Shown: piece after piece, positions 1-5,620 of the stretch
Numbering within the stretch: position 1 is the stretch's first letter
Layout of the letters: each line of letters begins with the position of its first letter
DNA from: Armatimonadota bacterium
Lineage (GTDB): Bacteria; Armatimonadota; Chthonomonadetes; Chthonomonadales; Chthonomonadaceae
Length of the DNA: 13,762 nucleotides
NCBI GenBank assembly: GCA_026392135.1
Contig: JAPLCR010000180.1
Location: 8,721-22,482 of the forward strand
Reading direction: 5' to 3'
Notes under the pieces: model-generated
The model's database searches: none
The model's input: the letters and a program-made list of their open reading frames with translations, nothing else
What the model was told of the DNA's origin: nothing
Made by a program: the position numbers and the translations under genes

Positions 1-4
1 ACTC

Positions 5-53
5 AGCCCTCACCCTGCCCTGCGGGCATCCCTCTCCCGATTCGGGAGAAGGA
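5..53. repeat. Palindromic intergenic repeat, copy 1 (two hairpins)
   Basis: This copy holds two adjacent perfect hairpins: TGCCC-TGC-GGGCA at 16-28 and CTCCCGA-T-TCGGGAG at 34-48. It begins AGCCCTCACCCTG, which is also how the copy at 10148 begins. The copy near 559-630 carries the same block in inverted orientation. Such GC-rich REP- or MITE-like elements are common between genes. This copy lacks the closing GGGTTGAGGGC arm that the other two have, so it may be truncated. Confidence 0.7.
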
Positions 54-128
54 CTTGTACAGGGAGGTGATCCTGCTGTTCTCCATGAGATAAGCCTGAG
101 TAGTTACCTAATGAGATAAGAAAGACTA

Positions 129-157
129 TTGACAAATTCGGCGAACTAGGTTAGGAT
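129..157 (+). promoter_or_regulatory. Candidate sigma70-type promoter (TTGACA-N17-TAGGAT)
   Basis: A perfect -35 hexamer TTGACA (129-134) is followed after exactly 17 bases by TAGGAT (152-157), which matches TATAAT at four of six positions. Transcription would start near 164. The nearest convincing rightward gene starts at 683, which implies a leader of about 520 bases filled with repeats. Either this is the cluster's promoter, pushed away by repeat insertion, or it serves a gene that has been lost. A 10-base direct repeat ATGAGATAAG lies just upstream (85-94 and 111-120) and could be an activator site, but that is speculative. Confidence 0.55.
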
Positions 158-175
158 ACCCTATCCGCACTAACC
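149..175. promoter_or_regulatory. Operator-like palindrome over the promoter start region
   Basis: GGTTA GGATA (149-158) is mirrored by TATCC (162-166) and TAACC (171-175). The core is a perfect GGATA-CCC-TATCC palindrome at 154-166, with a 4-base asymmetry between the outer arms. It covers the -10 hexamer and the expected start point, which is where repressors often bind. No regulator gene is in the window to pair with it, so the role is inferred from position and symmetry only. Confidence 0.35.
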
Positions 176-283
176 ATTCAAGCCTAGTTTCGTAAGAGGC
201 GCTCTTTTGGGAATGAACCGCGAAAACCGCGAAAAGCCCCAAACTTGGAACAACACGCACAGGCTTCTAAATATCAAACGTAA

Positions 284-340
284 CTACTCAGCCTCCCCTG
301 TCCTGTTTTGGGTTCAGGGGCGAGTAGATAGCGGGAGGCT
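284..340. repeat. Compound inverted repeat in the leader region
   Basis: CTACTC (284-289) and CCCCTG (295-300) pair with CAGGGG (315-320) and GAGTAG (322-327). An alternative pairing joins AGCCTCCC (290-297) to GGGAGGCT (333-340). The two foldings are mutually exclusive. The stretch touches the left end of the larger inverted-repeat element at 336-518 and may be part of the same composite. Confidence 0.45.
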
Positions 341-518
341 TATCGCACTGACCCAGCCACCCCCTCTAAATCTCCCCCTTCACAAAGGGGAGACTTGCAA
401 TACTCCCGTTTACCGCCAACTTTTGAGGAGTGCGGTAGCCTTGCAGTTTCGGCATTCGCCCTTCCCCTTGTGAAGGGGCAAGGGTTGGGATGGGGTGGCT
501 GGGTCAGTGCGGAAGCCT
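336..518. mobile_element. MITE-like non-coding element with long terminal inverted repeats
   Basis: A perfect 20-base inverted repeat, CGCACTGACCCAGCCACCCC at 344-363 and its complement at 492-511, bounds this element. The match continues imperfectly inward (CCCTTCACAAAGGGGAG near 376-392 against CTTCCCCTTGTGAAGGGG at 461-478) and outward (AGGCTT at 336-341 against its complement AAGCCT at 513-518). The single-stranded form would make one long hairpin with a loop of about 70 bases. There is no transposase, so it would need one in trans. An 88-codon open frame that crosses it (207-473) looks fortuitous. No clear target-site duplication was found. Confidence 0.6.
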
Positions 519-524
519 TGCAGT
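429..524 (+). repeat. Pair of 19-base direct repeats at the element's right end
   Basis: AGTGCGG(T/A)AGCCTTGCAGT occurs at 429-447 and again at 506-524, with one mismatch and 77 bases between starts. The second copy straddles the right terminus of the inverted-repeat element at 336-518, and the first lies in its loop. This suggests partial duplication, or nesting of one element end inside another. Confidence 0.55.
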
Positions 525-558
525 ATAGGTAGAAAGCGGAATCGCTCCCAATTCCTAT

Positions 559-630
559 CTCAAACCCTCGCCTATCCCCCCTGAACCATTATCGGGATAG
601 GCAAGCCCGCAGGGCAGGGGTTGAGGGCTA
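559..630. repeat. Palindromic intergenic repeat, copy 2 (inverted orientation)
   Basis: Read in reverse complement, 591-630 gives AGCCCTCAACCCCTGCCC and then a TGCGGGCT segment, closely matching copy 1 at position 5. The small hairpin is AGCCC-GCA-GGGC at 604-615. The whole unit is also an imperfect palindrome: GCCTATCCC (570-578) pairs with GGGATAGGC (594-602), and CTCAAACCC (559-567) pairs with GGGGTTGAG near 617-625. It ends about 53 bases before the transaldolase start codon. Confidence 0.6.
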
Positions 631-682
631 TGAGGACGCTTTAATTCAAAAGTTCTCGCTGTACGAGAGGTACTATTTAGAA

Positions 683-1735
683 ATGTCTACAGGCTATTTT
701 CACCGTGTAACCCGCGAGACTCCCACTCGATTCTGGATAAACAATCCCTCCGAGAGTGAGATAGACCTCGCCATAGAAGCGGGAGCTATCAGTTGCACGA
801 CCAACCCAACCTACTGCGCCAAACTGCTTAAAGTCGAACCCGATTTCATTACGCCGATAATTGATCGCGCTATAGTCGAATCCACCGACGACGATATGGC
901 GGCGGACAGTGTCTGTATGGAGGCGACAAAACGGCTTATCAACCGCTTCCTGCCGCTCTATGAAAAAAGCGGGGGTACGCAAGGCTTTGTCACCATTCAG
1001 AGCGACCCGCGCAAGGACGAAGATGCAGACGAGATTATATCAGCGTCTCTCCGTTACCGTGCGCTGGGTCCCAACTTTATGACCAAAATTCCGGTCACGG
1101 AGGCAGGGCTGAAAGCGATACGAACCCTTGCGGCAGAGAGCCTCCCCCTCTGCGCCACGGAGGTGTTCTCAATAGACCAGACTATCGCCCTCTGCGAACT
1201 GTGCAAGGAGGTAGCGCAAAAGACCGGGCATCACCCCCCCGTCTACGTCACGCACATCACGGGCATTTTTGACGAGTATCTCGCCAAACTGGTAAGCAGA
1301 AGGGGAATCGAAATCCCTGCTGAAACGCTAGAGTGGGCTGGTAGCGCAGTAGGGCGCAAAGAGTATCGCCTTCTCGAAGAGCGCGGCTACGCGGCGACCA
1401 TGCTAGGCGGCGGGGCGCGAACCACGCGCCACTTCACCGATTTTGTGGGCGGCGACGTACACATCACTATTAACTGGAGTACCGCTCAGGAGTTAATAGA
1501 GGCGGAGTCCCCTGTCGTATCACGCATTGGAGTGGAGACCCCCTCCCATGTTTTGAAGACACTTCTGGACACGCTACCCGATTTTCGCACCGCTTATGAG
1601 GAGGGCGCTATGCCAGTGGAGGCATTTGCTGACTATGGACCCGTTCAACTCTTTCGTAATAACTTTATTGCAGGGTATGAGCGTCTTCTTAGCGAAATAG
1701 CAGTACGCCGCAAGGCTCAAACCAACTCTGCATAG
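683..1735 (+). CDS. Transaldolase-family protein (class I aldolase fold)
   Basis: The 350-residue product belongs to the transaldolase/fructose-6-phosphate aldolase family, whose members transfer or cleave three-carbon ketol units through a lysine Schiff base in a TIM barrel. Visible markers are TTNP (39-42), the strand-4 motif MTKIPVTEAGLKAI with the presumed Schiff-base Lys135, Gln106 in TIQSDPR (Gln is also found here in the small FSA-type aldolases), and the TEVFS segment after it. The conserved strand-1 Asp (LDT in FSA, ADT in TalB) appears to be Asn20 in FWINN, so activity may differ from classical transaldolase. GAGAGG at 665-670 is a usable ribosome site. It is the first gene of a seven-gene cluster and ends 9 bases before the next start. 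The family is clear. The substrate is unknown, and sugar-cluster context favours an aldolase on a non-standard ketose. Confidence 0.85.
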   Translation: MSTGYFHRVTRETPTRFWINNPSESEIDLAIEAGAISCTTNPTYCAKLLKVEPDFITPIIDRAIVESTDDDMAADSVCMEATKRLINRFLPLYEKSGGTQGFVTIQSDPRKDEDADEIISASLRYRALGPNFMTKIPVTEAGLKAIRTLAAESLPLCATEVFSIDQTIALCELCKEVAQKTGHHPPVYVTHITGIFDEYLAKLVSRRGIEIPAETLEWAGSAVGRKEYRLLEERGYAATMLGGGARTTRHFTDFVGGDVHITINWSTAQELIEAESPVVSRIGVETPSHVLKTLLDTLPDFRTAYEEGAMPVEAFADYGPVQLFRNNFIAGYERLLSEIAVRRKAQTNSA

Positions 1736-1744
1736 GAGAGAACC

Positions 1745-2143
1745 ATGTTCAAAGGGCTAGACCACGTTGCGATTTTGGTAGCGAATACGGAAGAGGCACT
1801 CAAGGTCTACCGCGACCGCTTGGGGCTTCCTGTTCTGTTAAGCGAAGTGGTGAATGGGGGCGCGATTCGTCTAACGCATCTTGATATGGGCAACACGCAT
1901 CTACAACTCGTCGAGCCGCTAGAACCCTCCCACCCGCTCTACGCGCACCTGCTTCAACACGGAGGGGGGCTACACCATCTCTGCTTCGCAGTGGAGGATG
2001 TGGACGAGGCGATAACCGCAGTCACAGACGCAGGTATAGAGATGGCGCAACTCCAGCCGCATCAAGGAACGCAGGCCAAACGCGCCGCATTCCTCGCTAA
2101 ATCCTCTACGGATGGCGTATCATTTGAGATAACAGGGAGATAA
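1745..2143 (+). CDS. VOC superfamily protein, methylmalonyl-CoA epimerase-like
   Basis: This 132-residue protein has the paired beta-alpha-beta-beta-beta units of the vicinal oxygen chelate (glyoxalase) fold. The metal-ligand pattern matches methylmalonyl-CoA epimerase: His7 in LDHVAILV, Gln54 in HLQLVEP, His77/His78 in GGGLHHLCFAVEDVDEA, and Glu128 in SFEI. AGGAG at 1734-1738, overlapping the previous stop codon, gives good spacing to this ATG. True methylmalonyl-CoA epimerases usually sit near mutase genes, and none is here. In a sugar cluster the enzyme could instead epimerise or isomerise a 2-keto or 2-hydroxy acid intermediate. The fold and metal site are well supported, but the reaction is not. 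Confidence 0.8.
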   Translation: MFKGLDHVAILVANTEEALKVYRDRLGLPVLLSEVVNGGAIRLTHLDMGNTHLQLVEPLEPSHPLYAHLLQHGGGLHHLCFAVEDVDEAITAVTDAGIEMAQLQPHQGTQAKRAAFLAKSSTDGVSFEITGR

Positions 2144-2147
2144 CCTA

Positions 2148-2820
2148 TTGCACACAGGCAACCGTTTGCGTGAGCGTTTTCGACAAAAAGGGACGAACTA
2201 CGGTCTCTCTGCGTGTTGTGCGCGGTACAGAGACGACTCCCATTGTGCGCGTTCCCAATATCGAGATGAGTTCGATTAAGCGGGCGTTGGACATGGGGGC
2301 GCACGGTGTGATTGTTCCCTACGCGCAGAGCGCGGAGGAGGTTCAAGCCGCCATGCGCTACGGGAAGTATCCTCCCGTCGGAGTGCGCGGAGTGGCGGGC
2401 GACAGGTGCGTAAAGTGGGGGCTTGGGTTTCAAGAGTACCTAGTCCGCGCCAACGAAGAGACGCTCGTCATTCCGCTTATCGAGACGCGCGGCGCGGTGG
2501 AAGAGATAGACGCGATACTAGACACGCCGGGCTTAGAGGCGATATTCTTCGGACCCGCCGACCTCTCCGCATCCTACGGCTATCTTGGCGAATGGGAGGG
2601 CGCAGGAGTGGGCGAACGTATTTTAGAAGTACGCGCCAAAGCGGAGGCGAAACAGATAGCGACGGGTGTCATGTCGCGAAGCATTGAGGACTCCATTCGC
2701 AGGCGGGACGAAGGCTTCCGCATGGTGGGCTTGGGGGCGGATATGTCCCTTATGATTCGCGCAATCCGAGAAAACCTTAACGCATTGCAACGCGAGGAGG
2801 CGTTCAAACTATGGCTGTGA
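2148..2820 (+). pseudogene. HpcH/HpaI-type 2-keto acid aldolase, internally deleted and frameshifted
   Basis: The main open frame from about 2170 (216 residues if begun at GTG) matches class II HpcH/HpaI aldolases (HpaI, GarL, RhmA type), which cleave 2-keto-3-deoxy sugar acids to pyruvate and an aldehyde. It keeps TTPIVRVPN (substrate Arg), the IKRALDMGAHGVIVP stretch, LIETRGAVEEI (metal Glu) and FFGPADLSASYGY (metal Asp). The family's N-terminus is in another frame: TTG at 2148, 7 bases after AGGGAGA (2134-2140), reads NRLRERFRQKG...GLSA up to about 2213. Between the two parts, the roughly 37 residues that normally carry the GFD..ID.EH motif with the catalytic His are absent. The pattern fits a deletion of about 110-113 bases at 2205-2215, or an assembly error. 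As read, the enzyme should be inactive. It overlaps the next gene by 10 bases. Confidence 0.75.
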
Positions 2821-3875
2821 CGACGGACAACAGATTTGCAATAGGCATTACTCGCGACTTTCTCACGCCGAGCGGAGAACTCACCTATAAAGACATTGGC
2901 TTGGGCGCGATTGGGGCGGAGTCTTCGAGCCAGTACGCCTTTTTCGCAGAACACCGAACTCCCGTCACCCCCGACCAGATAGCCAAAACAGACGCAGTCC
3001 TTTCGCTTGGAGCGCCATGGAAAGCGGAGACATTCGCGGAGGGAGCGGAGCGGCTTCTGATTGTGGCGCGGTTTGGCGTGGGGTACGATATGTGCGATGT
3101 CCCCTCTTTCACCGCGAACGATGTCCTTCTTACGATAACCAGAGGAGCCACCGACCTACCCGTCGCGGGGGGCGTTTTGGGGATGATGCTCGCCCTCAGC
3201 CGGCGTATGTTCATCAAAGACAGGCTTGTGCGCGAAGGGCGTTGGCAAGAGAGAGGGCGTTATCAGGGTACAGAGATTTCAGGCAAGGTTCTCGGTATAG
3301 TAGGGTTTGGCGGGCAAGGAAGAGAGCTTCGCCGCCTCGTAGAGCCGTTTGGTATGAAAATTCTCGCATTCGACCCCTTTATTGCCGACGAGGCTTTGGC
3401 GCGGGCAGGAGTGCAACGCGCCGCGACTCTGGAGGAGGTGTTCTCACAGTCCGACTACGTCTCTATTCACTGCCTACTCAACGAACAGACGCAGGGACTT
3501 ATTCATAAAGACCTGTTTCGCCTGATGAAACCAACCGCCTACTTTCTGAACGCGGCACGGGGTCCTATTGTAAACGAGAAGGACTTGATTGAAGCCTTAC
3601 AAAACGGAACGTTCGCGGGGGCAGGATTAGATGTATTTGAGCAGGAGCCTCCCGCGCTCGATAACCCGCTACTACAGATGGAGAACGTGATTCTCGCGCC
3701 GCACTCTATCTGCTGGACGGAAGAGTGCTTCGCGGCGATGGGCGACCTTGCCGCAAACTCCATCCTCTCCGTTATGCGGGGCGAAACTCCTTTCGGTCTT
3801 CTGAACCCAGAGGTTTTGGCGAGTAAAGGCTTTCAGGCGAAGCGTGACGCGATGCTAACGCGACTGCAAGGTTAA
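2811..3875 (+). CDS. D-isomer-specific 2-hydroxyacid dehydrogenase (phosphoglycerate dehydrogenase-like)
   Basis: The 354-residue NAD-dependent dehydrogenase has the family's split substrate-binding domain around a Rossmann domain. The nucleotide motif GFGGQG lies at 165-170, followed by an acidic residue (Asp188 in AFDPF) that favours NAD over NADP. The catalytic triad is Arg250 (NAARGPIV), Glu279 (DVFEQEPP) and His298 (LAPHS). It interconverts a D-2-hydroxy acid and its 2-keto acid, and here probably acts on a sugar-acid intermediate. It lacks the C-terminal ACT domain of serine-pathway SerA, which fits a catabolic role. The ATG at 2811 overlaps the preceding gene's stop and is served by GAGGAGG at 2794-2800. 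The family is certain, the substrate unknown. Confidence 0.9.
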   Translation: MAVTTDNRFAIGITRDFLTPSGELTYKDIGLGAIGAESSSQYAFFAEHRTPVTPDQIAKTDAVLSLGAPWKAETFAEGAERLLIVARFGVGYDMCDVPSFTANDVLLTITRGATDLPVAGGVLGMMLALSRRMFIKDRLVREGRWQERGRYQGTEISGKVLGIVGFGGQGRELRRLVEPFGMKILAFDPFIADEALARAGVQRAATLEEVFSQSDYVSIHCLLNEQTQGLIHKDLFRLMKPTAYFLNAARGPIVNEKDLIEALQNGTFAGAGLDVFEQEPPALDNPLLQMENVILAPHSICWTEECFAAMGDLAANSILSVMRGETPFGLLNPEVLASKGFQAKRDAMLTRLQG

Positions 3876-3895
3876 ATCTGTAGAGGGAGAGAGCG

Positions 3896-4690
3896 ATGTC
3901 AAACACACGGCTAGAGGGGCGCGTCGCTTTTGTGACGGGCGCAGGGTCAGGCATTGGACAGGGAATAGCGGAACTCTTCGCAGAAGAGGGCGCAAAAGTG
4001 GCTCTGGTCGAGTACGATGAGGCGAAGGGGCGCGAGACGCTGGCTCATATTCGCAAGGCGGGAGGAGAGGCGGAACTCTTTGTCGCGGATGTCTCCAAAG
4101 AGGCGGCGGTTCAGAAGGCGATAGAGGGAACGCTCGCCGCTTACGGGGCGTTGCACCACCTCGTCAACAACGCCGGTATCGTTCTAGTGAAGCCCCTTGA
4201 GGAGTGTACAGAGGCGGAGTGGGACGAGGTTATGGGCGTGAACGTCAAGTCTATCTTCCTTACCGTAAAACACGGTATCGCTCATCTCAAGCAGTCGGAG
4301 GGCGCTACTATCGTCAATATGGCATCTGTGTCGAGTTTCGTGGGGCAGAGTAATACCCCCTCCTACGTCGCCTCAAAGGGCGCGGTGATGACGCTCACCA
4401 AGGCGTTGGCGCTAGACTATGCGCGATTCGGGATTCGCGTCAACTGTGTCTGTCCCGGAATAACAGACACGCCCCTGTTTCGCTATCACGTCAGCAAAAC
4501 CTCTGACCCGGAAGCCACCCTTGAGAGCCGTTCAGCGCGTGTCCCTCTCGCTCGCCTCCTGACCCCGCGTGACATCGCGAAGGCGGTACTCTATCTCTCT
4601 ACCGATGACTCGTCCGGGATAACGGGCATCGCTCACGTAGTGGATGCAGGATACCTCGCGACTGCGGAGTGGGATAACCGTCAGATTTAG
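3896..4690 (+). CDS. Classical SDR-family NAD-dependent oxidoreductase
   Basis: This 264-residue short-chain dehydrogenase has TGAGSGIG (14-21), Glu39 at the end of strand 2 (pointing to NAD), NNAG (91-94), catalytic Asn116, Ser144, Tyr157 and Lys161 in the YVASK motif, and the PGITDTPLF segment. The C-terminus GITGIAHVVDAGYLA is typical of sugar and polyol dehydrogenases in this family. AGGGAG at 3884-3889 precedes the ATG, and the gap to the dehydrogenase before it is 20 bases, consistent with one transcript. The likely role is oxidation of a free sugar, polyol or hydroxy acid in the cluster's pathway. Sequence alone cannot name the substrate. Confidence 0.9.
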   Translation: MSNTRLEGRVAFVTGAGSGIGQGIAELFAEEGAKVALVEYDEAKGRETLAHIRKAGGEAELFVADVSKEAAVQKAIEGTLAAYGALHHLVNNAGIVLVKPLEECTEAEWDEVMGVNVKSIFLTVKHGIAHLKQSEGATIVNMASVSSFVGQSNTPSYVASKGAVMTLTKALALDYARFGIRVNCVCPGITDTPLFRYHVSKTSDPEATLESRSARVPLARLLTPRDIAKAVLYLSTDDSSGITGIAHVVDAGYLATAEWDNRQI

Positions 4691-4716
4691 CCAATTACTA
4701 CGCCAATGGAGGCACC

Positions 4717-5562
4717 ATGAAACACAAATACGCGTGTGCAGACTTCACATTCCCCCTACTTTCACATACTAAAGCCCTTCAACTCATCGCCCTTCTAGGC
4801 TTTGAAGGCGTGGACATAGGGCTATTTGAAGAGAGATCACACCTCCACCCTTCGCGTGAATTCGCAAATGTTACGGCTTCTGCTACACAGCTCAAAACTC
4901 AGCTGGATGACCTGGGGCTAAAACCCGCCGATATCTTTTTGCAGATGGCTCCCGACTTTCAACCCTATGCGATAAATCACCCAGATGCTTCGCGCCGTGC
5001 AAAAGCCCGTGATTGGTTCCAACGTGCCCTAGAGTACGCCGCCGCCTGTGGTTGTCACCATGTGACTACTCTACCTGGTGTCCATTTCCCAGAGGAGTCT
5101 TATGCCAATTCTCTTAGGAGGACTGTTGAGGAGTTGGCATGGCGAGTCGGACAGGCAAAGGAGCATGGCACTATTTTTGGCGTGGAAGCTCATGTAGGCT
5201 CGATAGCCTCCACACCGGAGCAGGCGCAGGAGATGGTTCAACGGGTTCCGGGGCTAACTCTCACGCTAGACTACACCCACTTCACACGAGCTGGGTTGCC
5301 CGATTCGGAAATTGAACCACTCATTCGCCACGCTAGTCACTTCCATGTACGTGGGGCGCGAACGGGGCGGCTACAGACCAGTTTCGCCTCGAATACCATA
5401 GACTACGCGCAAGTGCTTACCGCAATGAACGCCGCAGACTACGCGGGTTGGGTGGGTATTGAGTATGTTTGGATTGACTGGGAACACTGTAACGAATGCG
5501 ACAATCTCTCAGAGACAGTTCTGTTCAAAGATTTCTTGGCGGCACTAGAGTTAGAGGAGTAG
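4717..5562 (+). CDS. Sugar phosphate isomerase/epimerase family protein (xylose isomerase-like TIM barrel)
   Basis: The 281-residue protein matches the AP-endonuclease-2/xylose-isomerase-like barrel family. The metal ligands expected for the epimerase/isomerase members are visible: Glu157 (GVEAHVGS), Asp185 (LTLDYTHF), His210 (HFHVRGA) and Glu249 (GIEYVW), spaced much like those of D-tagatose 3-epimerase. The early segment LLGFEGVDIGLFEERSH is also typical. GGAGG at 4708-4712 lies close to the ATG. The gene follows the SDR gene by 26 bases. Relatives epimerise ketoses or isomerise keto acids, but many remain uncharacterised. The CNECDN segment near the C-terminus is unusual. Confidence 0.85.
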   Translation: MKHKYACADFTFPLLSHTKALQLIALLGFEGVDIGLFEERSHLHPSREFANVTASATQLKTQLDDLGLKPADIFLQMAPDFQPYAINHPDASRRAKARDWFQRALEYAAACGCHHVTTLPGVHFPEESYANSLRRTVEELAWRVGQAKEHGTIFGVEAHVGSIASTPEQAQEMVQRVPGLTLTLDYTHFTRAGLPDSEIEPLIRHASHFHVRGARTGRLQTSFASNTIDYAQVLTAMNAADYAGWVGIEYVWIDWEHCNECDNLSETVLFKDFLAALELEE

Positions 5563-5620
5563 GGCTATCACCTACATAACACGCATAGGGTAGTCCTGCA
5601 CACAAACGGAGGTGTTCTAC

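Noticed and set aside
207..473. 88-codon rightward open frame downstream of the 129-157 promoter
   Set aside because: It runs through the inverted-repeat element, has no ribosome site at its TTG or ATG starts and encodes low-complexity, Pro/Arg-rich sequence unlike a protein.
1..640. CRISPR array or integron attachment site in the repeat-rich region
   Set aside because: Repeats are inverted, few and irregularly spaced. There are no regular spacers, no cas genes and no integrase.
1745..2143. Firm call of methylmalonyl-CoA epimerase
   Set aside because: The ligand pattern fits, but no methylmalonyl-CoA mutase or propionate genes are nearby and the sugar context suggests another substrate. Kept at family level.
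2811..3875. SerA (serine biosynthesis 3-phosphoglycerate dehydrogenase)
   Set aside because: There is no ACT/regulatory C-terminal domain and no serine-pathway neighbours. The catabolic cluster context points elsewhere.
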